A stretch of DNA of 64,000 nucleotides from Jaltomata sinuosa (GCA_003996215.1 QJPP01004080.1:62001-126000), one strand, 5' to 3'; positions 21,787 to 33,556 are shown, numbered from the stretch's first letter. A program made the numbers and translations. Notes: generated from the sequence alone by a model not told the origin.

Positions 21787-24700
21787 TCAATCTGTAGTCA
21801 TGGGTTGACTGATGCAGCACCTGAAACGGGCCTTTCTGACCGTTGTCAAGACCTCTGTTTCTGCAGCCTCAAGCATTATGACCACCTGAGAGAAGGGTGG
21901 TCTATTGTCAGGGTTACCATCCCAGCAGCAAGTCATGATTTCACCTAGGACAGGCAAACAATCATTGGGGATGGTTGGACGGACACCTTTGTTGACAACT
22001 GCAAAAGCTGCCTGCACAGCAGTCATGTTCTGGAAGGGAAGCATCCCTGTGAGGAGCTCCCACAGAACAATACCAAAACTATAAACATCAACTTTTTGTG
22101 TGTACGGTCGGTGCTGGATCATCTCCCTGCAAAACATAAGTAAAATGCACTCAAGTAGCCCACAGCAGCACACACATGCTAAACCACAACTAGGACTCTA
22201 GGAGCATTTTCTTTCTCTTTTGTAACAAGAATAATTAAGGCATGTTGCAAGAAGAAACAAAAACATGCAATTCAGAAAGTAGTGCTACGATGTGAATACT
22301 GCCAAAAGAAATTGCTAAGATGTGAATAGATAGTTTTTCAGGAGATATATGACAGGTTGTTTCCTTTTCCAAATAACCTAAAATCAAATTTTGATTTTAG
22401 TATAATTGAATGTGATTTCCGAGAGTGGCTACACATGCCAAGCTATGAGCCTTATTCAACATGAAGATTGCAACTGGAACAACCTTAATAGCATCAACTT
22501 TGGCACTTGGCAAGTTCCCATCTATTTTTCTCAAGTCATGCATGCTACTCATCTACACACTACTTATTCAAGCACTAGGAATAATTTCATTGAAATCTTG
22601 TCCCATCACAGCAAAGTGGTCCATCTAAACTGCAACAGCACACTTGAGCATCACCAGAGACACTATATACGTCCATTCCAATCACAAGCATTCTGACAGT
22701 GTCTTATAGGCACCACAAACACTATCTTTTTCAACTAAATGTCGGAAAAGATTGTCCAATTGGAAATGAAAAACTTCATCTGTCATATTTCTTTGAGAAA
22801 TCCAAGCTTAATCACAAGCATTTTGACAGTGTCTTATAGGCACCGACAAACAGCATCTTCTTCAACTAAATGTCGGAAAAAGATTGTCCCATTGGAAATG
22901 AAAAACTTCATTTGTCATATTTCTCTAACAAATGCACGTTTAATCTCCAAACCCCTTAGTTTTAAAAAAATGTAATTTCATCTCCCAAGACAAGTTTCAT
23001 CTCTAATATTGTGTTGAAAGCTACACCGTGGAAACTTATCACACAATTCTATCCTAGTCCATAGATACTCTTCTTAAAACTTAATTATGTAACGGATCTC
23101 CAGCCGATGGAAAAGGATATGACTCTTATCTTTCAATTTCTTTTTACCCTAACAGCCACATCAAGCCCGAGAAAGAAAATAATAAGCTAACATAAGGACT
23201 ACCTTTAAAAAAACTTTTGTAAAGGCTAACATGAATAATATTTTAAAAGCTCTAAACCATGATAAGTTCAGATGTCTTCTGGTCTGTTAAAATGTAGCAA
23301 CATGTTAATAAAGTTTCCGATTGAAAAGGCACTCAAGCAGTAGTGACGCAACAAACAATCTATCGAACAAAGTTGGGTCCGGCTATATGGATGTGCAACC
23401 ACTATGCTCTATTCAGACCCAAATTGAAGTGACATTTTGTTTTTGTCAGTAAAACTTTACTATAGTTATCAAACAGGGGCATTAGAAATTTTACTTGTTC
23501 TTTATGTTTTAATTACATGGTTATAAAGTTTATCTGACAGCTATTAAAGCAGTCAAGTATGCAAATGCATTGATTGACACATGACACTTCAGTGTACCCA
23601 TACATACAGAAGTGTAATTTCTTGGTAGACAAAGAAAGAATATTCTTACGTATGTGATCTGTACCTTCTATATTCTTGTGATCAGAGCGACCAAAGAATG
23701 GCGTAGGAGGGAACAGAAGATGAGACAAATATATGGTGAAGCCAAAAAATATATAATTAACTTTAACCCTTTTAAAAGTTTAAAACGAAGGTGACAGATG
23801 AGCTTCTGTATACTGTTCTAACTAGAAAATTCCTTAATAGCACATGAGTGTGAACTATGGTTCATCTCTACACATCCTGAAAACAAATTCCATGAGCAAG
23901 ACTGAGTTAACCACACTAAACCCGCAAAAAAGGAGTCTTTTTGACATTTCTAGCAAGAGGCACAAATAACTAAGTTTAAGGATTGACCGGAAGAAACAAC
24001 TTCTCTCTCTTAGCAATACCAGGCATACAATAGGAACACTAGACACAATCAATCTGGTTCTTTCAAAAGGTTATACAGTACTCAAACTCATCATTTCTTG
24101 CCCCAGGGGTTAGCTCAATTGGCAAAGGATGAAGGATTTGTGTCTTAGGTCACAAGGTTGAACCCTTCGCTAAGAGAACTAAGGCCAATATTTAAGAGGA
24201 GGAAGGTAGAGGGCAGGTCCATGAGTCCATCATCCCTGAGTTTCGAAATCTCCGGTTGGCCCAAAGTGTTGGCTCCAGACAAAATTTAAGAGGAGGGTAG
24301 AGGGGTGGACCCATCATCCCCAAGTTCTGAAGCTCCCTTGGCCCGAAGGTTTGAGGGTAGAGGGGTGGGTCGGGTCCATCATCCCCGAGTTTCGAGAGCT
24401 CCGGTTGGCTCCCGACAGATATTTCGATCATCAAAAAAAATAATTAAACCCATCACTTTTTCTCTTTAAATCTATCTTTAGGCAATGCAGGTGCAGTTAT
24501 ATTTAGATCATTAAATAGAAGATATAGTGCAAAGAAAATGTTCAGAAAAATATCATGTTGGAACATAAACATATCTTATTGCTACCATTTCTCTATTCTC
24601 TTTGATAAGTTAATGACAATTGCATTGCAAACACAAGTATGCAAAACAACAAGAACAACAACAAACCCAGTGTAATCCCATTACACAGGTGGGGTCTGAG

Positions 24701-25948
24701 GAGGGTAGAGTGTACGCAGACCTTACTCCTACCTTGAGAAGGTAGAGAGGTTGTTCCCGATAGACCCTCCGCTGAACGAACGATGGGAGGGTAGAGTGTA
24801 TGCAAAACATTTGAATGAGTTCTACGAAAACAAGGAAACTGAAACCGTGAAAGAATCTATGGAACAGCCGAAGTAGCTCTGTGTTATGGCTAATATTTAA
24901 CATTTTGAAACAAAAAAAAAGAAGCTTTGTATTATGGTTTTGCCAAAAGATCAAGCTAGAATAAGACAATCACATTTTTTTTTCTGAGAAAGGTAACAGT
25001 AAATTAGACAATCACATTTAACGAGGCTACTAAAGGGTTAGAGGCTTACGGAGCCATCCAGCGGTATGTTCCAGTCTCTGGTGTCATTCCTTCTGTCTGC
25101 ACCTCAATACGAGCAACCCCAAAGTCCGCAATCTTGATTGATTTATCAGCAGCAATTAGGAGGTTGTCAGATTTCAAGTCACGATGTATCAGATTCAGGC
25201 CATGCACATATTCCATACCCCTTGCCACATCCAAGGCCTGCTTCACTGCTAACTTCAAGGGCACAGATCGATTTTGTCGCCTAGTGAGAAACTGACGAAC
25301 TGATCCTCCTTTAGCATATTCAGTGACAATACACCACACCATGGGTTTACGGCATGCACCGATAAAACGAACAATATTTGGATGTTTCAACCTAGCCAAC
25401 ATCATAACTTCCTGCTGAAACTGTTGCTCCATCAAGTGAGCCCTCTCAAGGTCATTCTCGGGCCTCTCTAGAAGCTTGATAGCAACATCCTCACCATTGT
25501 AAGTTCCCTTGTAGAGTTTCCCAAAAGCCCCTTGAGCAAAAGCTGGCCCCATGTTGAGCTTCCTCAAATCAATTGTCCACTCATCATAATTCTCAAGCCC
25601 ATTGGTAGGAAATCGAGGATCCATCAAAGCTTTAGCTAGGGCATCATCACTCAACCCATGAGAAGCTTTGCCCTTGTTTACACTAGCTGCAACCGAATAG
25701 TTATTGTGGACACGCTTGAGACCCTGGTGGTTTAAAATACGAGTGTGCGAATCATTTGATCCAACACTGCTGTTATCCATCGACATTGCAACTGAACCTC
25801 CACCATTGCTCATCTGCAAGCTCCCATAACTGTCGATTGACATGTTTGATCCCTCACCAAGCTTATGGTAAAAATTTTGTGACAGTCCATAATGATCATG
25901 GCTTTCATTTAAGTCTATAAGTCCCGCAAACTTTGGAGCCTCCAACAT
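21787..25948 (-). CDS. STY13: STY13-like serine/threonine/tyrosine protein kinase (two coding exons)
   Basis: Coding exons 25948-25050 and 22126-21787 are joined at a GTAAGC donor and a TTTTGCAG acceptor, which rebuilds the APE motif in frame. The product is 412 residues, essentially the length of Arabidopsis STY13 (At2g24360). The N-terminus (1-120) is serine/asparagine-rich and the kinase domain spans about 128-395. Visible motifs are the glycine loop (G134, G140, G143), the catalytic lysine in VAIK (K158), the helix-C glutamate (E180), HRDLKSDN (255-262), DFG (275-277), GTYRWMAPE (293-301), DVYSFG (313-318) and the conserved arginine R375. The tail ends RFRCCISQPMTTD. HRDLKSDN and GTYRWMAPE mark the Raf-like/STY dual-specificity class. 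All catalytic residues are present, so it is probably active and cytosolic. The substrate is not deducible. Confidence 0.92.
22681..22942. repeat. 130-bp tandem duplication in the kinase intron
   Basis: Copies start ATCACAAGCATTCTGACAGT at 22681 and ATCACAAGCATTTTGACAGT at 22811. Both contain AACTAAATGTCGGAAAA and GGAAATGAAAAACTTCAT. They differ by scattered substitutions and one or two small indels. Confidence 0.9.
24104..24442 (+). mobile_element. tRNA-derived SINE with expanded internal repeats
   Basis: The head has a pol III A-box-like segment (TTAGCTCAATTGG at about 24110-24122) and a B-box-like segment (AGGTTGAAC at 24155-24163) spaced as in a tRNA gene. The body contains three diverged copies of a CCATCATCCC...GAGTTT...CTCC...GGTTGGC block starting at 24227, 24311 and 24376. 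It ends in an A-rich tail near 24435. It lies antisense in the kinase intron. Confidence 0.65.
24645..24803 (-). mobile_element. TS-family SINE, 5' truncated or rearranged
   Basis: Read on the minus strand it has the tobacco TS SINE layout: a body with GGGTCTGCGTACACTCTACC-like sequence, then GGGATTACACTGGG, then a tail of TTG repeats (CAA repeats at 24645-24664 on the plus strand). A second ...GGGAGGGTAGAGTGTATGC block at 24785-24803 suggests rearrangement or partial duplication. The family is typical of Solanaceae. Confidence 0.75.
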
Positions 25949-25964
25949 TTTCCCGTCAAAGCAA
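25050..25964 (-). other. STY13: kinase exon 2 (5' UTR tail and first coding exon)
   Basis: The acceptor CTGCAG ends at 25965 on the minus strand, so the exon would begin at 25964, 16 bases before the ATG at 25948. It encodes residues 1-299 and two bases of codon 300. The start is chosen because the product begins MLEAPKF, like the STY13 group, and because the intron ends immediately upstream. Confidence 0.8.
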
Positions 25965-26771
25965 CTGCAGCAAAAAAACTACAGCTTCTTTTGCATGAGG
26001 ATTTGTAAGTCAAACGTTAACAGTCAACAACCCTGTAAAAAAAATGAAATATCAGAAGCTCGTTTGATGAAAATTCTTCTCTCCAACTTCATGCATCAAA
26101 ACACAATAAACAAAGAGGAGAAAATAACTAAACAAAGATTAATTTCAAAATGAACACACAGAAGAGAAGCTTGAGGAAAACAAACCACACAAGAAAAAGT
26201 CTCTCTTCTGAAGACAGGTAAGATATCATTAAAGGAAAATTGTCCTCAACTTTCAGTTCATTTAATGCCTTTAAATTAGCTAAATGAATCAGTAATTAAT
26301 GCCTTCTTCGTTTTGTAAAGCCACAAATATTTGGACCAATTATTTTGTTTGGGGCTAAAGTGACAGATAAAAATGAAGGGACAGAGTAAAAACTTTCTTG
26401 AATTACATGCAGAAAAACCTTCAGAAGCCTGAAACAAAATTATTAGGACCATGAACTGAAACAGAAGCGAAATTGTTGAGAGGACATGAACAAAAATACA
26501 TAGACAGACCGTACAAAAATTACATTTATCTCCCAACAGATGAGGGGTTTAATCGTAATTACAACAAAAACGCGTCGATTTCTGGCTCAGGCTTGAAAGA
26601 AAAAAAAAGTCAGATAGTTGAAGCATAAGAAGGCAAAAATAAAGCTATACCCAGCACAGAATTTAGCAACAAAAGCAAGAACCAGCTGAAAATCCCTTAA
26701 TTCGAGTAACAAAAACACAAGAAAACCCCCCATAAAATGAAAAAAATCTAAAGAAAAATGAGTAAAATTAC

Positions 26772-26945
26772 CTCGATCGAGTAGACTTGACTTTGAGATA
26801 TGCTAATTCCAAAACAACCCGATCAACCAAAAAGCTGTTAAAGGAAGTCTGAGCAGCAGCAGCGGTAAAGGAACGACGACGTATAAAGAGAGATAAAAAG
26901 TAGAGAGAAGAGAAAGAAAATGAAGAGAAACAGCTTAGTAGTAAA
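26772..26945 (-). other. STY13: kinase 5' UTR exon 1 and promoter-proximal region (inferred)
   Basis: A donor (GATCGAG|GTAATT, last exon base 26772) lies about 800 bp upstream of the exon 2 acceptor. Upstream of it the minus strand is pyrimidine-rich (CTCTCTAC, TTTCTCTTC) with CTGCTGCTGCTC repeats, typical of plant 5' leaders. The transcription start is not defined; 26945 is a guess at the end of the CT-rich stretch. Leader introns of this kind often enhance expression in plants; that is inference here. Confidence 0.5.
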
Positions 26946-27101
26946 TGAATGAATGTCTTTGTTTAGTCTTGTTGGTCTCTGGTTTTGTTCTAGTTTTCTA
27001 CCCCCGAGCCTGAGGAGGCATCTGGTGTGGGCACTCTTACCTTACTTCTCTGTCCTTGCATACCCACTTGGTGGGGTCTGGCTTCATCTCGACTCTAAGA
27101 C

Positions 27102-28160
27102 CTTTTTTTTTTTTTAATTAAAAGGCCACACAGGCCAACTTTTATTAGTCCAAAAAATAATACAAAAAGTTGGCCCAAGTCTGAAGAACCCGGCCCAAAA
27201 CAAATTAGGAAACTAAACAAAAAACTAGAAAGGAGTCGACAAAAATCAAAAGGAAAAGGAAGAGAAGCGTCTAGAAACTAAAAGAAACCCTGATGTTCTT
27301 CATCTTTTTCGACTAGCTGCTTTTAACGGCAATTTAAGTAACACCAAACGGTTCAGATTGGTGGCACACACAGGTGAGTTATTGTATTTGACCTTCCTGA
27401 GATTTGATACTTCACGATTACATAGCTTGATTCACATCCACTTAGACGACCTCGATGTTTTTACCAGATGCCATGAATTTAACGAACCAAAGAAATATTT
27501 CTCAGTCTCTGCTTTCGATAGCTTCTTATCCCACATCTTGTAAAGATAGATCTTTTAGGACTTCAGAGAAACTAGGCTAGATTATATAACATGTTAGTTT
27601 AACTTCTATTTTTCCTCTCCCAAAGTGAATGAATTTTCAGAAAATTGATATTGCACTTTGAAAGAAAACTAAGCAGTTGTTACTATAACATGCTATACTT
27701 GGAGCTGAGAACTTTATTGCTATTGTGAAATCTTGTAATCTATTGTTGGACTATAAAACAGAACCGTCCATTTTGATGTTAACCTCTTGTTATTTTTTTG
27801 TTGCTTATTGTATCTCAATATGGTTCTATTGATCTGACAATGTTGAACCTTAGATTAGGTATTTGAGATTTATCTGCATTTAAGACTCTTTACTTCTACT
27901 AGAAGTTCCTGAAAATTCTGGAACTGGACTGATTGTTATGTACCTACAAAATTTGAAACAAAGTTAGTTAAAAAATCTTCCAACTGATTCTCTTCTCTCA
28001 AGACATGGGATAACGAGTTTTCTTCTTTAGACTTCCAGCCCCTTATTTCGCTGACCTTCATACAAATTCTCCAAGGTACCTTTTTGATAAAAATCGAGTT
28101 ACTTGAATATACAAGAAAATAATGCTGAAGTGAAAATATTAAGATTAAAGACAAGAAATT
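27102..28160 (-). mobile_element. LINE (non-LTR retrotransposon) 3' end
   Basis: The minus strand carries an RNase H-like tail of a plant L1-type LINE at 28154-27936 (HVLREENQLEDFLTNFV), which continues with stops to about 27850 (FQNFQELLVE-like). It is then followed by non-coding sequence ending in a poly(A), seen as a T run at 27103-27115. The element is 5' truncated, as usual for LINEs, and inactive. Confidence 0.55.
27936..28154 (-). pseudogene. LINE RNase H-like domain fragment
   Basis: A 72-codon frame has the pattern VPWRI...V.EI...HVLREENQLEDFLTN seen at the C-terminal RNase H domain of plant LINE-type reverse transcriptases, where the core is normally H.(F/Y)REGN..AD.LA. Here the G is E and the usual AD is ED. 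Stops follow within the conserved tail. It is a remnant. Confidence 0.5.
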
Positions 28161-28486
28161 AAAAGATATGTGAAATTTGAGAATAAAATTTTCAAATTTC
28201 TGGATTAGTGCTAAGAACCCTAATTGATCTTAGTATTCATAAATTAGAGACAACAATTAGTATAAGACTAATCACCTTCTTTAATTTACTTTAATAGAAA
28301 CCAAAGATATCAAGTTAAGAATTAATGTTACCTCTTAAAGAATCGTTCTTATAAGATTGCAAGATAATCTATAGTCACCACACACAAAGGTGTAAAGAAG
28401 AGAAACCTCTCAAACAATATTAATCATAATGTTCTTAATGAAAATAATACATCCCTATATATAGGGAGAAACCTATCCCAAATAGC

Positions 28487-29560
28487 ATGAGATTTGAATT
28501 CTACTTTTATGGAATTGAAAAAATTGAAAGATCTGAAACAAAGGCTTTGGAAGAAGTGTATCATATTGATGGGCTGAAACACAATCTACTCAGTATCTCT
28601 CAGCTATGTGACAGAGGAAATAAAGTAACCTTTACTTTGGTAGGCTGCAAGGTCAAAAAACTAGATACAAAAGAAATTGAGCTAACTGCCAAGAAGCACA
28701 AGAATGTCTATAAAACTGATATTTTGGGGATATCAAGTAACAATCTCATATGTATCAGGGAAATTAAATGTGACTCCCTACTTTGGCACAAAAGACTTAG
28801 ACATGTAAGTCTAAAACAACTGAATAAACTTACTTCTAAGGACCTAGTTATAGGCTTGCCTAAAACTAAGTTCAAAGATGATAAGATTTGTAATGCATGT
28901 GCAAAGGAAAAGCATGTCAGATCTTCTTTCAAAACAAAGAACATGATAATTACAACCAAGTTCCTTGACCTGGTCCATATGGATCTTTGTGGACCAATGA
29001 GGGTAAGAAGCAAATGAGGTAAGAGATATATTTATGTTCTTGTTGATGATTATTTCGGGTTTACTTGAACTCTATTTTTAGCTTCTAACGAAGATGTCTT
29101 TGATGTCTTTTTTGTTTTTGTTAAAAAATAGAAAAGAAGCTAGGTACTTCCTTAATTTCCATCAGATATGATCATGGAACAAAATTTGAAAATGCTAAAT
29201 TTTTAGAATTCTGTTCATCTAATAGAATAGATCATAACTTTCTACTCTTAGGATACCTCAGCAAAATAGAGTAGTTAAAAGGAAAAATATGATTAGAAGA
29301 CATGGTTAGAACAATGATAATTGCAGGAAATCTTGCAAAAGTTATTTGGGCTAAGGCCATAAGCACTTCCTGCTACATTTTGAATAGGTGCATGACTAGA
29401 CCTGTCTTAGAGAAGACTCCCTATGAATTTATCAAAGGTCAAAAATCTAACATTACTCATATTAAGTCCTTTGGATGCAAATGCTACATACACAATAATG
29501 AAAAAGATTATCTGAACAAGTTTGATGTTAGGAGTGATGAAATACTCTCAACATAGAAAA
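28487..29560 (+). pseudogene. copia GAG-pre-integrase and integrase remnant
   Basis: The first frame (to 29017) holds HIDGLKHNLLSISQLCDRGN and then the zinc-binding H-H-C-C of the integrase N-terminus (WHKRLRHVS...C..CAKEKH), followed by HMDLCGPMRV. The catalytic core continues through stops (VDDYF near 29040). A second open part at 29302-29556 matches the region after the core (YILNRC...TPYEFIKGQKSN...FGCKCYIHN). Integrase would insert element cDNA; this copy cannot. Confidence 0.8.
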
Positions 29561-29939
29561 ACATATAGGGTATTAAACAAAAGAACAAAGTGTGTTTGAA
29601 GAAAGTGTGCATGTTATTTTTGATGAATCCATTATTATACTTGATACTAACATGCATGATGAAACTAAAACTAATAAGCGTGCACAAGAACATGTTGTAC
29701 CATCTATTCTATCTACTGAACATATTGAGGGCACATTGACAGGGAATAGCAAATCAAGAAATTAATTCACTCACCACTCTAGCATAAGCTGCTGAGAATA
29801 CTACTGGAACATCACCTAGATTGGTGTTGAAAAGTTACAAGTATCAAAGTTTCAATCCAATTGACAATGTTATCATAGATCTGACAACTAGAATCACTAC
29901 CAGATCAGGCCTAAAGAACTTATGTGCTTTTAAAGCATT

Positions 29940-30840
29940 TTTGTCAATGGTTAAACCTAAAAATGTGAAGGAGGCTCTCTTTGATAAAGATTGAACACTA
30001 GCCATGAAAGAAGAAGTCAATCAATTTAAAAGAAGCAAGGTTTGGCACTTTGTCCCTCCACCCTAGGATAGAACTGTAATTGGTATCAAATGGGTGTACA
30101 GAAAAAAGCTAGATGAAAATGGAATAGTCATAAGGAACAAGACAAGGTTAGTGGTCCAACGATATAATTAAAAAAAGAATTGACTATGATGAGACATTTG
30201 CACCAGTGACAAAGCTTGAAGTAATTAGATTACTTGTCGCCTTCAAATGGATGTGAAGAGTGCATTCCTGAATGAAAATCTAAAGAAAGAAGTCTATGTG
30301 AAACAACCTCTAGGATTTGAAAAAAATGAGTTTTCTGGCCATGCTTACAAACTTGACAAAGCTTTGTATGGGTTAAAGCAAGCTCCAAGGGCTTGGTATG
30401 AAAGATTATCAAAATTTCTATTGGAACATGGGCACAAAAGAGGTAAAAATGACAAAACTCTCTTTTTGAAAACTAATGACAAAGATCTGTTGATTGTACA
30501 TGTGTATGTTGATGATATCATCTTTGGATCCACTAATGGCACCATGACACAAGAATTTCCAAAGCTTATGAATGGTGAATTTGAGATGAGCATGATGGGA
30601 GAACTCAATTTCTTCCTAGGATTGCAAATCAAACAAACTCCTACTGGAACCATGATACATCAACAAAAATATGTAAAGGAGCTGCTCAAAAGATTCAAAA
30701 TGAAAGATGCCCAGGAAATTGATACTCTTATGCAACTGCCACAAAACGTGAACTTGATGAAACATGTCCATCTGTGGAGCAGAAATTGTATAGAGGAATG
30801 ATTGGGTTTCTCTTGTATCTCACTACAAGTATACCTGATA
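29940..30840 (+). pseudogene. copia reverse transcriptase remnant
   Basis: The region starts with the usual A.KEE.NQF.R..VWH.VPPP block and KWVYRKKLDENG. The open frame 30247-30801 then carries MDVKSAFLNENLKKEVYVKQ, ALYGLKQAPRAWY and the catalytic YVDDIIFGST. A stretch of a few residues before MDVKSAF appears deleted and several stops lie upstream. The FGSTN ending of the catalytic block is characteristic of Sirevirus-type RT. Confidence 0.9.
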
Positions 30841-31405
30841 TTGTTTTTAGTGTTAGACTTTGTGCAAGATTCTAAGCAAATCCTAATGATTCTCACCTTA
30901 AAGCTATCAAGAGAATCTTGAGATATCTCAAAGGAACAAGTGACTTGGGCTTATGGTATCAAAAAAGAAGTTATTTTAACCCAGATGCTGACTATGCAGA
31001 TAATCTAGTGGATAAAAAAAGCACCACATGTATGACACACTTTTTTGGATCATGTTTGATCTCCTGGTCCACCAAGAAACAAAATTTTATAGCCTTGCCC
31101 ACTGCTGAGGTTGAGTATATAGTTGTTGGATCATTTTGTGCTCAATTATTGTGGATCAAATAACAATTGATGGATTTTGGTATGGATGTTAGATGTATCC
31201 CATTTTTTGTGACAATAGTAGTGCCATTAATATTGCTAAGAATCTTATTCAACATAAAAGAACCAAACAAATTGACATAAAACACAAGTTTCTTAGAGAT
31301 AATATAGAAAAAGGTCATATCTCAATCGTGTGTTGTTTTACTGAAGATCAAAGTGCTGACATTTTCACCAAGACACTAAGAAACAATTTAGAAAGACTAG
31401 GTTAG
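30841..31405 (+). pseudogene. copia RNase H remnant
   Basis: Two open pieces (30918-31163 and 31193-31405) hold RYLKGTSDLGLWY, D-ADYADN, ISWSTKKQNFIALPTAEVEY, then FCDNSSAINIAKNLIQHKRT, IDIKHKFLRD and DIFTKTL. All are standard copia RNase H landmarks. One stop separates the pieces. In family members YAGC-like and S-TEAEY motifs carry the active-site acids; here the second is mutated to TAEVEY. Confidence 0.9.
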
Positions 31406-31967
31406 AATTGGGAATGATTAAGATTACATAAAATCTCCCTCAATGATTGACTAGGATAACTAATTTTTCTTTATATTAACATTATTAGTTAAAATGTTAT
31501 TTTGTTCAGTCTTACACATTTAATTGTGTCCCAATATCAGATTCTTGACTCTTTTAACATAATTTTGTATTAGATCATACAAAGAAACCATACAAGCAAG
31601 TGATTGTGATCATAAATTGATTCTTTCTCGGGTATGTTCTACACTGGCATAAGTTAAATCTGTCCAAGATGAACCAATTGAGCACTTCTATTCCATGTAT
31701 TAATTCCATCCTAATGCAATAATAACTCTAAAAAACTGCCAAATCTCAAGAGTCTCTTACTTTTAAAAAGCTGCCACTGCCGTCCTATCAATGGTCAAAT
31801 TCCTTCCACACACTGTTTCCACATTGTTGAAACGCTTCAACTTCCTACTTCTCTTAATCTTCTCTCTATTATATTTATATACCTCTTCTCGCCCAATACC
31901 ACTCACTCATCATTCACTCTCCTTCTTTTCCAATCTAAAATTGCTCAATATTTCTCTAACAATAGTC
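31406..31967 (+). other. region between copia pol and the env-like frame; TATA-like element
   Basis: No coding similarity was seen. At 31872-31881 TATTTATATA lies about 96 bases before the ATG at 31968, followed by a pyrimidine-rich stretch (CACTCACTCATCATTCACTC), an arrangement like a plant core promoter and leader. Part of the stretch is also nominally open (31791-32198) but this looks fortuitous upstream of the ATG. Confidence 0.4.
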
Positions 31968-33127
31968 ATGGATTCTTCATCATATGCTTCTTCACCTATC
32001 TCAAATTTTTCTCCACCATTCTCACCACAAAATATCGATTCTAGGGTTTCTAAAAATACCTTAGCGATTATAGTTCCAAACCCATTCCTGACCTCTTTAT
32101 TGTTGATTTTGATAGGGTTGCTCATCAAATCCCTTTGGGAACTCTTCCTCCTAGGCCAAGGTCAGAACAATTACCTCCTATGTTCCTATTTTTATTGATG
32201 ATTTTGATAAAATCTCTCTGTCAGATCTGGTGCCACGTAAGAGACGCACTAGATTGACAAAAGTCAGTGGTTCTCCTATTCTTATTCATGAGGATGAAAT
32301 CATCTCTGAACCACCTTCTCAACCTGTTCCAAGCAGAACTCCTCATACGAGGACCAAACATAGGTAGGAAGATGAAACTCTTAATCAGGCCATCAGAGCC
32401 AGCAAAAAATTGCGTCCCTCTGCTTCTACATCCTCTGCACCTCATGCACTCCCACCCTCTAAGGATGATTTGGTGGTTAGCAGGGCTTGCAAAAGAAAGC
32501 CCATTGCCCGTCCTACGCCTAAGCCCACTAAAGCTACTCCTCCTTACAATTCCAAGTCAAAACCCAAAGCTCTCTAAAAGCTTTCCAAAATCCAAGTCTA
32601 CTTTCTCTCAGAAAAAGAAACGAGTTGCTCAATCTGGTCCATTAGAGCACTCCGACTCTAAATCCACAAAGGACACTGACTGTGCAAGTTAACACTTTTG
32701 ATGTTACTGATCCACAATTGCTGCATATCCTCTACTTTCAAAAGAGGTATGTCATAATGGGGTGAGTTGTTTTTGGTTTTGGTGGCCCTAAAATGGCTAC
32801 ACTCCTTGCTTAGTTAGAGTTCCAAGGGTGGTCAGACCTTTTTCTTTAAGGTACTGTCCAACAAAAATTTGGGAGGCCTGAAAATACTGAATTCTATATA
32901 AATGGAAAGGAGAATGGGGATTTTTTTTACTAATGTTAGGGGCATCTCCCTTCACTTGGATGCTGAGGATATCTCACGATTTCTTAGTATACCCTCTGGA
33001 GGTTAGGACCATTATGTTAAGTTTGAATGACCCTTTTTGGACAACTTGACCTCTACTATGAATATTACAAGAAAGTTTTCTGGTAGGCCAGATCTTACTC
33101 AGCATCATCGTGTGTTGAAAAGAGAAA
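31968..33127 (+). pseudogene. Sirevirus env-like frame, 5' part
   Basis: From the ATG at 31968 the predicted N-terminus is serine/proline-rich. After a frameshift the frame gives a basic, proline-rich stretch (about 32215-32570, for example DLVPRKRRTRLTKV). After further stops it continues to the edge of the inserted gypsy element, with recognisable pieces near 32930 (TNVRGISLHLDAEDISRFLS) and just before 33127. The position after pol and the composition match the env-like ORF of Sireviruses. Its role is not established, and this copy is broken. Confidence 0.55.
33123..33127 (+). other. 5-bp target-site duplication AGAAA, left copy
   Basis: AGAAA lies immediately before the 5' LTR and is repeated exactly at 41332-41336 after the 3' LTR. 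This proves that the two LTRs belong to one insertion. Confidence 0.9.
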
Positions 33128-33476
33128 TGTAAAACCCCAAAAATCCTAAGATAATACCCGAACCTTTTTCCATGAGTCTAATGATCATTTCTCTAGTGTG
33201 GTGAGTGCTTTGGATGCGAATCATGTTCATAAAAGACTCCTATAACCTAGATAAGTTGAAAGCACCTCAACCAAATGAGTTTTCTTATAAGACTAAACTA
33301 GGGTCAACTTCAAATGATCATTTATCCTAAAGTATAAATAGTTAGGTGGCCTAGTACCCACCAAATTAAAGGCTTTTGAGTCTTCTTTCCAACGCCACCA
33401 ACTTTTTATTAATCCGAGTCTGGAGTAAAAAGTTATGGGCAGTTACTGCAGTGCTGTCAGTGATGACGGATCAGAC

Positions 33477-33556
33477 GACGGGTCCATACTTTGAACGACG
33501 GGTTCGTACTTTGAACGACGGGTTCATACTTTGAACGACATGTCCGTACTTTAAAT
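33477..33556 (+). repeat. 20-bp x 4 tandem repeat in the 5' LTR
   Basis: Four copies of GACGGGTTCGTACTTTGAAC-like units; only two remain or exist in the 3' LTR (38988-39027). Confidence 0.9.

Larger units (their letters stand above)
22127..25049 (-). other. STY13: kinase intron 2 (2.9 kb) with repeat insertions
   Basis: The intron runs from donor GTAAGC (25049) to acceptor GTTTTGCAG (22127). It holds a 130-bp duplication (22681-22942) and two SINEs, one on each strand (24104-24442 and 24645-24803). No other coding sequence is visible in it. Confidence 0.85.

Noticed and set aside
24106..24170. tRNA gene
   Set aside because: A- and B-box-like sequences are present but no cloverleaf can be drawn; the context is a SINE.
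27358..27543. 61-codon frame between kinase promoter and LINE
   Set aside because: Short, no similarity, and it lies within the likely 3' untranslated part of a minus-strand LINE.
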